Part shown: positions 1 through 10,374 of the stretch, piece after piece
Numbering within the stretch: position 1 is the stretch's first letter
Layout: each line of letters begins with the position of its first letter
Assembly (NCBI GenBank): GCA_032622095.1
Contig: CP136068.1
Span: 137,833,989-137,897,988 of the forward strand
Direction: 5' to 3'
Source of the DNA: Siphonodentalium dalli
Lineage: Eukaryota > Mollusca > Scaphopoda > Gadilida > Siphonodentaliidae
Length of the DNA stretch: 64,000 nt
The notes under the pieces: model-generated
Databases searched by the model: none
What the model was told of the DNA's origin: nothing
The model's input: only the letters and a program-made list of their open reading frames with translations
Made by a program: the position numbers and the translations under genes

Positions 1-7
1 ACAGAGG

Positions 8-592
8 CAGTGTTCACGCTGGACCAAAAAATCTTCTGGCTAAAAAAGTGGCCAAATGAAATTTTTAGTTGCCAAATAAAAAAAATTGGCCAAATGATTT
101 TTTGACCAACTTAAAAAAATATGGTCAAATTAAATCCTCGTTTTCTGGGCTCACAATTGATGACTAAATTATATTTTTTAAATATATAACTCTATGTGGC
201 GTCGCTGACACCATTGTCATCAACTGATCAAGTAATGAGGTGTGTTAGTTGTCATCGCTATTTTTGCCGAAATAAAACAACAGTTCTGTTGCTTATCGTA
301 ATTGACATGCCATCGCTAGTACTTTGAATTATAGGACAATGTATTTATGTATTTCATCTTACAGACCACCTAATCAACAAAATATGATATAACCAGCGCA
401 GAGATTAATGTTTTTGTGGATTATTTATCGCCTTTGTACAACCATCACCATTCAATCAACATTCCCCTTACAAAATAAATTTGATTGTCATCGTATGATG
501 TATCCGAAGAAAACAATTTGGCCAAAATGAAATTTTTTGTGGCCACATACGAGAAGAAGTGGCCACTTTGGCCACCAACAGACCGAACGCTG
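8..592. mobile_element. hAT-like non-autonomous element
   Basis: The left end CAGTGTTC and the right end GAACGCTG are imperfect inverted repeats. The left flank is ACAGAGG (7 bases, cut by the window edge) and the right flank CCCAGAGG, an imperfect 8-bp target duplication. The flanks belong to a family D element, whose consensus has CCACAGAGGG or CCCCAGAGGG here, so this is an insertion into D. Inside are several GGCCAAAT and GTGGCCA motifs near both ends and no coding frame. Confidence 0.55.
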
Positions 593-629
593 CCCAGAGG
601 GTGAATTTAGTGATGCTACCCTGCACAGC
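593..629. repeat. Family D fragment
   Basis: It matches the inner palindrome arm of family D (AGAGGGTGAATTTAGTGATG). It is broken on the left by the hAT-like insertion and abuts a family C end on the right. Confidence 0.6.
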
Positions 630-696
630 GGAGAAGAGAATGCATTGACAAAGGGTTTTCACAAATTTCAGGAAGTTCCAGTCATCTAAGGGTTAA
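630..696 (-). mobile_element. Family C MITE, terminal fragment
   Basis: One hairpin arm (AGAGAATGCATTG) is followed by the C end, which reads GGAAGTTCCAGTCATC then AAGGGTTAA. The other end is lost. Confidence 0.55.
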
Positions 697-931
697 TTGA
701 TTCCATTCACATTTTACCACTTGTAGTTTTGTGCTTTGAAAAAGAGATTTGGCTTAAGTTGTAGAATTGAGGACCTTGAAAAACCTTGAGAAATAAAAGC
801 CTTGAATTTAAAGGGACACAAGGCCTTTGAAGTGGGTTAATGCGACATAACATAATTTTTATAAATTCTGTAAAACAACTATCGTCAACAAGTACATGCA
901 AAAATGGATGATTTCGTTCTTATTTTCATCA
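697..931. other. No feature seen
   Basis: AT-rich unique-looking sequence. The short open frames on both strands have no recognisable content. Confidence 0.4.
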
Positions 932-1181
932 TTAACCCTTTGAGTGCCAGGTCCGATTTTTGTATCAACCCATATACCCTGTGCCAATGCATTCTCTTAT
1001 ATATGCGAGTCGACCATAGGTCGCCTCGCATATATAAGAGAATGGATTGGCTTAACAATTTTTTTTTTTTTTACAATTTTTTAATTTTTTACAATTTTAA
1101 TATATTTTATTATATTCTTTAACAGACTTATTGTGTAGGTTTAGGGCCGATAATATCGGCCCCTGGCACTCAAAGGGTTAA
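932..1181 (+). mobile_element. Family B TTAA MITE
   Basis: It runs from TTAA to TTAA with inverted ends (CCCTTTGAGTGCCAGG, CCTGGCACTCAAAGGG). One 67-nt hairpin sits near the left end, followed by a T-rich spacer and GGGCCGATAATATCGGCCC, a small palindrome close to the right end. TTAA targets and CCC ends are typical of piggyBac-like elements. There is no coding capacity. Confidence 0.8.
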
Positions 1182-1497
1182 TAACTCTCCAATAACGGAT
1201 GATTCGCATATCAAAACCATTGTTTTGTAATATTTACTGTTACAGGGAAGTTACCGATAAAAGTCTAATTAGCCAATAAGATAATAAAGTTTAATCAAAA
1301 CTAGACTATAAACTTTGGAAATGGTTAAAGCTTTGAAAAAATGTTCTGAAAATCATATTCAAACTAATTTGAACTTACTTCACGATTGGCGATGTTTGTT
1401 GACAAATCACTGTAACAGTTTTATTTTCATAACAATGGTTTTAACACGCAAAATTTCATTATTGGAGCACTATCAATAATGAATATAAGAACAGAGT
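1182..1497. other. No feature seen
   Basis: AT-rich interval without repeat ends or coding signal that I recognise. Confidence 0.4.
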
Positions 1498-1887
1498 ATA
1501 ACCCTTTACCCAACAGAACGGCCCTGTGCCAATGCATTCTCTTATATATGCGAGTCGACCATAGGTCGCCTCACATATATAAGAGAATGCATTGGCTTAA
1601 CACATTAAAAATTACAAAATTGTTAAACAATGTAAGAAAAAATGGTAAAAAGTGTTAAAAAAAGATTTTTTTTAGGCCAATGCATTCTCTTATATATGCG
1701 GGGCGACCTATGGTCGACTCGCATATATAAGAGAATGCATTGGCACAGGGAATAACTGTAACCATCACAATGTGGTCAATGAGCCGGTTCCAATGATATC
1801 CATATTTGTATGGTTTTATTGAGACAGACCCAAGATAATTTAGGCTGTTGCAGCTTTATTTGGCCGGTTTGTTGGGTAAAGGGTTAA
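1498..1887 (-). mobile_element. Family A TTAA MITE
   Basis: Both 67-nt hairpins are present. The left target is degraded to ATAA and the right TTAA is intact. The second hairpin carries a G in place of A in its upper stem (GCGGGGCGACC). Confidence 0.8.
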
Positions 1888-1967
1888 CTATTTATCCATG
1901 TCCTTAGTGGTGATGTTTTTACAGACTTTTATAAATTTGTGCACATTTATGCACTGTGAGTGCCTTG

Positions 1968-2172
1968 GGCTCCCTCAGGAAATGTTCAGATTACTAACTT
2001 ATTATCAAAACATTTCCCACCAATATGAATAAATAATATTTCTACTGCACTTGTATTATCTTTTTATCTGGCTGTCGTCTGTCCTGAACATCCCTCCAAA
2101 TGAATAATAGACCATTCCAAAGTATACTGTTGTAACTGAATGGGAGAATCCATTTAATAAAGAGAGGGTTAA
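1968..2172 (-). mobile_element. Family E TTAA MITE, 5' truncated
   Basis: It contains E landmarks in order: CTCAGGAAATGTTCAGA, CTTGTATTATCTTTTT, TGAATAATAGACCATTCC, and GGGAGAATCCATTTA ending at TTAA. The left terminus is not recognisable. Confidence 0.65.
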
Positions 2173-2218
2173 AACCGTCTTTTCTCTCCACTAGTGTGGT
2201 GTGATAACATGAAGCATA

Positions 2219-2473
2219 TACAGTAATGCCCTAAGTAATTGACTCCTTAACCACAGCAGAATTATGGGTAACTTTTCAGGATTTAGTCGGAAATATGGCT
2301 TGTTGCCATTCATCGGAAAGCTATCGGGGAATATGGCTTGTTGCCATTCATCGGAAAGCTCTCGGGGAGAGCTTTCCGATGAATGGCAACAAGCCATTTT
2401 TCCGACTAAATCCTGAAATGTTACCCATAATTCTGCTGTGGTTAAGGAGTCGATTACTTAGGGTATTACTGTA
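2219..2473. mobile_element. Family F palindromic TA MITE
   Basis: TA-flanked element beginning CAGTAATGCCCTAA, with arms that are reverse complements. It is longer than the usual 217 bp because about 40 bases at the centre (the arm end with GGAAAGCTCTCGGGGA) are directly duplicated. Confidence 0.8.
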
Positions 2474-2497
2474 TATAATTAGTTAATGGAGATCAAT

Positions 2498-2716
2498 AGG
2501 CATTTCACCACCCATTGACTGTCAGACATCCCATTAGTCAATTGATTGTAAGGGCGATAAACATTGATTGTAACCATATTAGTCCGCTGTTCAGCTAACA
2601 AATCACGCCTTATCACTGTTTATACACAAATGTCATTTGATCATTTTTATCAGACAAGACTCTGACCATGCAACATACTGATCATACAAATATCTTGTCA
2701 TTCAATGCTTCCCACC
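2498..2716. repeat. Local duplication, copy 1
   Basis: Shares the order CACCACCCATTGACTGTCAG, GATAAACATTGATTGTA, CATATTAGTCCGCTGTTC and GCAACATACTGATCATACA with 3454-3680. The copies differ by substitutions and small indels. Confidence 0.7.
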
Positions 2717-2880
2717 ACACCCTCCCTGTGTCTAGACATTTTCTGCAGAACCTCCCACCCATGTTTTTATACTAAATGGATTCTCCTGTCAGTTATAAAA
2801 GTATACATTAGAATGGTTTATTATTCAGTTGGAGGGGTGCTGACAGACCAAAATATCACACAAACGCAGATGGATTTCTA

Positions 2881-3143
2881 TTGACACTTCCATGACTGGA
2901 GCTTCCTAAAATTTTGTGAAAACCCTGTGCGAATGCATTCTCTTGTATACACTAGTCTCCGATAGGGAGCCTCGCATATGTAAGAGAATGCATTGGCCTA
3001 ACAATATTTACCATGACCTTGTAAGCCATTGCATTCTATTATATATGCGAGGCTCCCTATCAGAGACTCAGATATATAAGAGAATGCATTGGCACAAGAT
3101 ATTTAATGCTGCACCAGCACCACTCTCGTCAATTAAGGGTTAA
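2881..3143 (+). mobile_element. Family C TTAA MITE inside E
   Basis: Left end CTTCCATGACTGGAGC, right end CTCTCGTCAATTAAGGGTTAA. It has two hairpins whose tips are CTCCG/GGGAG and CTCCC/AGAG, unlike the CGACC/GGTCG tip of family A. Confidence 0.7.
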
Positions 3144-3197
3144 TTGGTGGGAAATGTTCAGATAATTTTAGTTCAGCTGGTCGTTTGTTGATCTTAT

Positions 3198-3352
3198 TAC
3201 AGTAATGCCCTAATTAATCAACTCCTTGACCACAGCAAAATTATGGGTAATTTTTCAGGATTTAGTCGGAAATATGGCTTGCTGCCATTCATTGGAAAGC
3301 TCTCAGTGATTTTGCTGTGGTCAAGGAGTTGATTAAATAGGGCATTACTGTA
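3198..3352. mobile_element. Family F MITE, right arm deleted
   Basis: The left arm is complete to the palindrome centre. The right arm keeps only its last part from TGCTGTGGTCAAGGAG to the TA site. Confidence 0.75.
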
Positions 3353-3453
3353 TCTGAACATTTCCTAAGGGATAACTACTCGTCAATGAATGTTTAGTAT
3401 AGATAGGGTTAATAACTTGTGACAGGTTTTCTCTTTGACATGTTTTTATATAT

Positions 3454-3830
3454 TACACCACCCATTGACTGTCAGACAGCCCGACAGTCAATAGATTGTG
3501 ATGGAGATAAACATTGATTGTAGCCATATTAGTCCGCTGTTCTGCTAACAAATCTCGCCTTATCACTGTTTATACGCATATTTTCAGCCTCCAAATGACA
3601 TTTGATCGGTTTTCTCATCAGACGAGACTTTGACGATGCAACATACTGATCATACATTCTTGTCATTCAATACCTCACCATTACAGCATGTCGATGTTGT
3701 CTTTTATGATCGGTATACAGTTATCCGGCATCATGATGGCGTAATCACGGCCGCTTCTTATTCTATATCGTCAGCCATCCCATATATCGGCATTACAGTT
3801 TTTTTACAATCCCATGTCTCGCATATCAAT
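3454..3830. repeat. Local duplication, copy 2
   Basis: Its first half pairs with 2498-2716. Its second half (GCATGTCGATGTTGTCTTTT onward to CAATCCCATGTCTC) pairs with 5920-6070. This links three places that MITE insertions have since separated. Confidence 0.6.
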
Positions 3831-3848
3831 TCCTATTTATTATTGCAG

Positions 3849-3958
3849 GGGAGAGCTTTCGAAGAATGGCAACAAGCCATATTTCCGACTAAATCCTGAA
3901 AAGTTACCCATAATTCTGCTGTGGTTAGGGAGTCGATTAATTAGGTCATTACTGTAGA
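3849..3958. mobile_element. Family F MITE, right arm only
   Basis: A single arm from the palindrome centre (GAGAGCTTTC) to ATTACTG and TA. The left arm is absent. Confidence 0.7.
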
Positions 3959-4268
3959 AGCCTGAAATGAGGTCCCCAGAGAGTGAATTTAGTGATGCTA
4001 TCCCGCATAGTGGGCTAGCATCACCAAATATCATCTGCTATGTGAGACATAGACTCAGATTGAAGTTCCCAAATGCTGAATATCGTGATGTACACCCATT
4101 GGGAACCTCGATTGTGCAATGTGTCATCTGCCAATTTGGGGATATAGAGAGAAACTAATCTAAAAAAGAAATAGAATGTATGTGAAGAAGTTTCTAAAGA
4201 AATTTGATAATAAAGAAACTTTCTTGAGAAGATGAGGTCTAAGCAGAGGGTGAGTTGGTGATGCTGGC

Positions 4269-5814
4269 CAGGGTTGGGGTAATCGTAATCAGTAATCGTA
4301 ATCAAAGTAATCGATTACACAATTTGGAGTAATCGTCTGTAATCATGACATTTCTTGATTACAAGTAATCGTAATCGTAATCGATTACTTTCAAATGTAC
4401 CTGTAATCATGATTACTTTTTGATTACTTTTACTAAAATATCCATATGATTGGCTATTGGATATTCATAGGCTCATAATGTGGTACTGTGGAGTGTGCAA
4501 AGATACAAACAACATGTTAGAAAGTTAGTACAATTTTCTTGTGTGTTATGTTAGTGGTACAGTGTGTATGTGCATTCTGGCAGTGGACACAGATAACAAC
4601 ACACAATTGTTGAATACAGCATGGATGGCAATAAACTTGTGATACAGACAATGAAATGTTCTAATATGAATAAATAGGCTAGCCGACTTAAATTAGGATT
4701 AAATTGACTACTGCAGACAATGGCTGTAGAGTCACACTGGTACAATAGGGCTAATTAACTGAACAAAGCAGGTGTGATGTACATCGGTAGACCTAATTAG
4801 CTGGTTTGTCATTTACTGCACTCATGGAGTTAAGCCTCATTTAATCCAGGGACCAGCCTAGGGGGCGACGTGGGCGAAATAGTCGCCCTGTGTGGCCGCA
4901 AGTCTCCCTGAAATGACGTCGGGGAGAAGTGGATGTCTCCCTAAAAAAAAAAAAAAAAAAATTTAGTTCAATTTTTAATCTCCCTGAAGAATTGGTGACT
5001 GGATGATCTACTGCTCAGCTTAACACTTCCAGTTTATCCTCACACATGTAGAAAATCTATTGTGGACAATAATAACAGCTAAAACAATCAGTTCTAATGA
5101 ATAGTTACTAGCGACAAATAGTCGCACTAACGCTCCACTTCTCCCTGGTAAGCCCTCACTTCTCCTTATTTTTCCAAGAGGGAGAAGTCACTTCTCCCTA
5201 TATTTTGACCCTAGGCTGGTCCCTGATTTAATCCTCATCAGGATTAACAAAGGATGATCATCAAATAAATCTTAGTGTTATCTTAATTGTGTTGAGTATT
5301 GAATCTAACAGAACATGCAAATAATTTATAATTGCTTCTGGTGATATTTTCATAAATAGTATGCGTTAGTTTTAATGCATGTAAGAAAATTAAAAATATA
5401 TTTACATAAATAAATACACATAACACATAATGTATTCCCAATAAGTTGGTGCATAACTTCATGATGAAACCTTTCCAATACATGTAAATGTAAAAAAGTT
5501 TATATGTTTATTGGTTGCTTCTTTCTATTGTTTCAGTCGTTTCTTGTTTCCATGTTATGCAGTGATGTCTTTATTCAATCAAATTTGATATGTTAATTTT
5601 AATTATTTCATTATTTATTCCTATGCGATCAAAATGGTTGGAAACTAACAATTGTAATCAGATGTTATCAAAAAGTAATCGATTACATTTACTAAAGTAA
5701 TTGTAATCGTAATCGATTACATTGGACAAAATGTAATCAGTAATCGTAATCATGTAAATCAAAAGTAATTGTAATCATAATCGATTACATTGTCATGTAA
5801 TCGCTCCAACCCTG
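4269..5814. mobile_element. hAT-like element, 1.5 kb, TAATCG-rich ends
   Basis: Ends CAGGGTTGGGGTAATC and GTAATCGCTCCAACCCTG are inverted repeats. The flanks are exact 8-bp duplications ATGCTGGC (4261-4268 and 5815-5822), the hAT signature. About 160 bases at each end consist of repeated GTAATC and GTAATCGATTAC motifs in opposite orientation. The middle has no transposase frame, so it is non-autonomous. Confidence 0.85.
4847..5225. mobile_element. Family K hAT-like MITE, nested
   Basis: Ends CAGGGACCAGCCTAGGG and CCCTAGGCTGGTCCCTG are perfect 17-base inverted repeats, flanked by exact 8-bp duplications ATTTAATC (4839-4846, 5226-5233). It contains CTCCCTG and GGGAGAAGT motifs and a poly-A run, with no coding frame. 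It lies inside the 4269-5814 element and is therefore the youngest layer. Confidence 0.9.
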
Positions 5815-5904
5815 ATGCTGGCCCACTATGTGGGATAGCTTCACTAAATTCACCCTCTGGGGACCTCACTCTGCAAATGACAGGCACCGTATTCTCAGGC
5901 CTGT

Positions 5905-6143
5905 GCAGGTATCAATACCTGATCATTATGGCATGTCGATGTTATCTTTAATGATCGACATGCAATAGAATACTCTATGGCATAATCATTGCTGCTTTTT
6001 GCGTAATATCATCAGCATTCATGCGCGTCAGCATACACTGATAATGCATTCCCCCATATCACAATCTCATGTTCACCACTAAAAGAATCCTGCATAACGA
6101 ATGTTTTGTTTTACGAAGACCTTATTTTTCTACCTTGATCATA
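5905..6143. repeat. Local duplication, copy 3 (partial)
   Basis: GGCATGTCGATGTTATCTTT, GGCATAATCATTGCTGCTTT and CAATCTCATGT follow the same order as in 3672-3830. Beyond about 6070 nothing is recognised. Confidence 0.5.
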
Positions 6144-6313
6144 GCTATATCTGATTGAGTTCTGATTCCGTACACCTGGGGGATCTGTCCCACGGGGCAT
6201 TGCTATATCTGATTGAGTTCTGATTCCGTACACCTGGGGGATCTGTCCCACGGGGCATTGCTATATCTGATTGAGTTCTGATTCCGTACACCTGGGGGAT
6301 CTGTCCCACGGGG
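6144..6313. repeat. 58-bp tandem repeat, three copies
   Basis: Copies begin at 6144, 6202 and 6260 with GCTATATCTGATTGAG and contain GGGGGATCTGTCCCACGGGG. The three are nearly identical, which suggests a recent duplication. The last is cut short. Confidence 0.9.
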
Positions 6314-6449
6314 GACATTTGTCATGATGACATCAAATTAAAACCATACCACTGTAAACTTTATGATCAGTGAGCAGTTATTCAGTGTTATCTCTTCTCA
6401 TCATGTTGTAAATTTGTCTGTCAGATCAGGCAGTGATCAGGGAACTGAG

Positions 6450-6905
6450 GCCAGAAAATATGGTGCCCGACATTTGCAGACTGAGGTCCCCAGAGGGTGA
6501 GTTTAGTGATGCTACCCCGCAGAGTGGGCTAGTGTCACCAAATTCACCCTGGGGGGGACCTATTCTGAATGGCCTCATCTGCTATGGGAGACCTAGACAC
6601 AGATTTAAGTTCCCAGATGGTGAAGATGGTGATGAGCACCCATTGGACACCTCGATTATTCATTGAGTCATCTGCCAATTTGGGGATATAGAGAAACTAA
6701 ACTAAAAAGGATTCTTTCTAAAGAAACTAAAAAAATCTTGTTCATTTGATAATAAAGATACATTCCAGAGAAGATGAGTCCTAAACAGAATGAGGTCGCC
6801 AGAGTGTGAAATTAGTGATGCTACTACGCACAGCAGGCTAGCATCACTAAATTCACCTGCTGGCGACCTCTTTCTGCAAATGTTTAGCACCATATTTTCA
6901 GGTGT
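6450..6905 (+). mobile_element. Family D hAT-like MITE
   Basis: Two inner palindromes with GGTCCCCAGAGGGTGA- and GGTCGCCAGAGTGTGA-type arms flank the D core (CTCATCTGCTATGGGAGACC, CTGCCAATTTGGGGATATAG). The outer ends are decayed, and I could not define a target duplication. Confidence 0.7.
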
Positions 6906-7117
6906 GATGGAACTGATTCCACTAGCAAATTATATGAACTGAGAAACTCAAACATTTGGAAAATATTCTCAAAATTGTACATAGGCCTTCTCTAGTCTAT
7001 TGTAGGCTAGTACCATGACCTGTACATACTTTATGTATGCATGCTATTATAAGCACATTTGAGCATTGTGAACACTATTTCTGAGTTTGTGCCTCAATAA
7101 GTTGGATATATATATGC

Positions 7118-8714
7118 AAGTACCAGTAATCATATGGTCACAGATAAAGTACCAGTAATCATATGGTCACAGATAAAGTACCAGTAATCATATGGTCACA
7201 GATAAAGTACCAGTAATCATATGGTCACAGATAAAGTACCAGTAATCATATGGTCACAGATAAAGTACCAGTAATCATATGGTCACAGATAAAGTACCAG
7301 TAATCATATGGTCACAGATAAAGTACCAGTAATCATATGGTCACAGATAAAGTACCAGTAATCATATGGTCACAGATAAAGTACCAGTAATCATATGGTC
7401 ACAGATAAAGTACCAGTAATCATATGGTCACAGATAAAGTACCAGTAATCATATGGTCACAGATAAAGTACCAGTAATCATATGGTCACAGATAAAGTAC
7501 CAGTAATCATATGGTCACAGATAAAGTACCAGTAATCATATGGTCACAGATAAAGTACCAGTAATCATATGGTCACAGATAAAGTACCAGTAATCATATG
7601 GTCACAGATAAAGTACCAGTAATCGTATGGTCACAGATAAAGTACCAGTAATCGTATGGTCACAGATAAAGTACCAGTAATCGTATGGTCACAGATAAAG
7701 TACCAGTAATCGTATGGTCACAGATAAAGTACCAGTAATCATATGGTCACAGATAAAGTACCAGTAATCATATGGTCACAGATAAAGTACCAGTAATCAT
7801 ATGGTCACAGATAAAGTACCAGTAATCATATGGTCACAGATAAGTAACAGTAATCATATGGTCACAGATAAAGTACCAGTAATCATATGGTCACAGATAA
7901 AGTACCAGTAATCATATGGTCACAGATAAAGTACCAGTAATCATATGGTCACAGATAAAGTACCAGTAATAATATGGTCACAGATAAAGTACCAGTAATC
8001 ATATGGTCACAGATAAAGTACCAGTAATCATATGGTCACAGATAAAGTACCAGTAATCATATGGTCACAGATAAAGTACCAGTAATCATATGGTCACAGA
8101 TAAAGTACCAGTAATCATATGGTCACAGATAAAGTACCAGTAATCGTATGGTCACAGATAAAGTACCAGTAATCGTATGGTCACAGATAAAGTACCAGTA
8201 ATCGTATGGTCACAGATAAAGTACCAGTAATCGTATGGTCACAGATAAAGTACCAGTAATCATATGGTCACAGATAAAGTACCAGTAATCATATGGTCAC
8301 AGATAAAGTACCAGTAATCATATGGTCACAGATAAAGTACCAGTAATCATATGGTCACAGATAAAGTACCAGTAATCATATGGTCACAGATAAAGTACCA
8401 GTAATCATATGGTCACAGATAAAGTACCAGTAATCGTATGGTCACAGATAAAGTACCAGTAATCGTATGGTCACAGATAAAGTACCAGTAATCGTATGGT
8501 CACAGATAAAGTACCAGTAATCATATGGTCACAGATAAAGTACCAGTAATCAATTGGTCACAGATAAAGTACCAGTAATCATATGGTCACAGATAAAGTA
8601 CCAGTAATCATATGGTCACAGATAAAGTACCAGTAATCATATGGTCACAGATAAAGTACCAGTAATCGTATGGTCACAGATAAAGTACCAGTAATCATAT
8701 GGTCACAGATAAAG
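7118..8714. repeat. 29-bp minisatellite, about 55 copies
   Basis: The unit is AGTACCAGTAATCATATGG plus TCACAGATAA. A variant with CGTATGG in place of CATATGG occurs in runs starting near 7624 (four units), 8145 (four), 8435 (three) and 8667 (one). One unit near 7840 is 28 bp (AAGTAACAG). The spacing of the variant runs is 18, 10 and 8 units, so blocks were copied. There are no spacers and no coding frame. Confidence 0.95.
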
Positions 8715-8835
8715 TTTCGGAGGAAGTACATTGTGATGTTCCCATGTAATGGTAAATCCATTCTATGTCAACATTTAATTTCATGTTCAGACTAATACGC
8801 TTCCCAACTCTTGGTGAAAGTGCTTCCTTTTTAGG

Positions 8836-8955
8836 GATGTCACTATAGCTGAGGTGGTTAGGTCATGGATAAGATCATCGCAGTTTGAGCTAGATGAGGT
8901 TGGAGCGGGTTCAAATCCTGACATGGCCAAAAATCGGTACTAATTTTAAGATTGA
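8836..8955 (+). repeat. tRNA-derived SINE-like fragment
   Basis: TAGCTGAGGTGGTTAG resembles a pol III A box and GGGTTCAAATCCTGAC a B box, at tRNA-like spacing with a long variable region. The acceptor stem does not pair well, so this is not a working tRNA. The downstream ATGG...AATCGG..AC recurs at 40301-40353. Confidence 0.5.
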
Positions 8956-8977
8956 TCTGACTTGAGCAACATCTCAG

Positions 8978-9210
8978 TGTGCCACTCCGATCGATACATG
9001 GCCATTCCGATCGATACATGGCCATTCCGATCGATACATGGCCATTCCGATCGATACATGGCCATTCCGATCGATACATGGCCACTCCGATCGATACATG
9101 GCCACTCCGATCGATACATGGCCATTCCGATCGATACATGGCCACTCCGATCGATACATGGCCATTCCGATCGATACATGGCTATTCCGATCGATACATG
9201 GCTATTTTCG
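8978..9210. repeat. 20-bp minisatellite, about 11 copies
   Basis: Unit CATTCCGATCGATACATGGC with a C/T variant (CACTCC). Twenty is not a multiple of three, so frames rotate through a 60-bp cycle free of stops on both strands. This yields several false reading frames. Confidence 0.95.
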
Positions 9211-9279
9211 ATAAGAAATGAGAATGAAGCAAGCACATTTGAAGCAATGAACACTCATACTGAGTCCGTGCCTCCATAA

Positions 9280-9973
9280 TTCTGATGAGTATTGGTTCCT
9301 GATTTTAACTAAGACTGGGCTTTATAGGAATCACTGAACTAAATGGTTTCCCATAGGCGACAGTGTTAACGTTTCGGCCAAATTCACTGAATTGAAGCCT
9401 GCAAGCCATACCAGTGATGTTTACCCAGCTAGATTGACACCAGTTGATCACGAAAATGCAAGAAAAATCATAGGTCATGTGTTTACTTTTTAAAATAAAT
9501 CCCCAAGTCTACGACAGGGCTATCTCACAGCCAAATTTGATCTGGAAAAACCCAGGACTACAGCAGCTAGTTAAATAAATTTCCCGCTCACAAAAATCCA
9601 TTCCCCCATTCATTCACCAGTTTAAATTATTTAGATATTATGTAAAAATCAAATAAACGCGATGTCATCCTTTAATAACGTGTCGCATGTATCAGGTGAA
9701 GGTCATTCTTCAGTTACCTTCGCCTTTAGCATTCCACGGTGTACTCGCTCCCCGACTCTAGAACACATTTAGCTCCCTGATTCCTTTAATATCCTTAAGT
9801 GTGATTAGCTCTGACCTGTGGGAACCATGTTTTAGGTTAATTGGCATTTTGAGGAGTCTTGTGTTTATTTAAAACGAATAAAAACATGTCATGTTATGAG
9901 TACTCAAAATAATTCCTTTATAAACCTCATCAGTCCCAACAAACAACAAGAAGTACATGATGTGATACTCAGG
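9280..9973. other. No feature seen
   Basis: Non-repetitive interval. I see no exon with convincing borders and no transposon ends. Confidence 0.4.
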
Positions 9974-10374
9974 TTAACCCTTTACCCAACAGAAGGGGCC
10001 CTGTGCCAATGCATTCTCTTATATATGCGAGTCGACCATAGGTCGCCTCGCATATATAAGAGAATGCATTGGCTTAACACATTAAAAATTATAAAATTGT
10101 TAAAGAATGTAAGAAAAAATGGTAAAAAGTGTTAAAACAAGAATTTTTTTAGGCCAATGCATTCTCTTATATATGCGAGGCGACCTATGGTCGACTCGCA
10201 TATATAAGAGAATGCATTGGCACAGGGCATAACTGTAACTATCACAATGTGGTCAAGGAGCCGGTTCCAATGATATCCATATTTGTATGGTTCTATTGAG
10301 ACAGACCGAAGATATTTTAGGCTGTTGAAGCTTTATTTGGCCGGTTTTGGCCGGTTTGTTGGGTAAAGGGTTAA
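9974..10374 (-). mobile_element. Family A TTAA MITE
   Basis: Full length with exact TTAA on both sides and two hairpins. The GGCCGGTTTTGGCCGG doublet near the right end is intact. Confidence 0.9.

Larger units (their letters stand above)
2766..3412 (+). mobile_element. Family E MITE, hit by C and F
   Basis: Left part TACTAAATGGATTCTCC and right part TTTAGTATAGATAGGGTTAA are E ends. The middle is split by a C element (2881-3143) and an F element (3198-3352), so E is the oldest of the three. Confidence 0.65.
3959..5903 (+). mobile_element. Family D hAT-like MITE, interrupted
   Basis: Starts AAGCCTGAAATGAGGTCC and ends ATTCTCAGGCCTG. The first inner palindrome is at about 3966-4030. The second, at about 4250-5880, is split by the element at 4269-5814. 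Between them lies the D core with CTGCCAATTTGGGGATATAG. Removing the insertion restores the D consensus at the break. Confidence 0.8.

Noticed and set aside
1498-1887. Recurring peptide CILLYMR as a protein family
   Set aside because: It is the translation of the 67-nt hairpin in families A, B and C.
7118-8714. CRISPR-like array
   Set aside because: The 29-base units are contiguous, with no spacers, and the genome is eukaryotic; it is a minisatellite.
8836-8930. Functional tRNA gene
   Set aside because: A-box and B-box-like words are present, but the acceptor and anticodon stems do not pair well; a SINE-like origin fits better.
8858-9279. Overlapping frames of 63 to 105 residues on both strands
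   Set aside because: All derive from the 20-base array, which has no stop in any frame.
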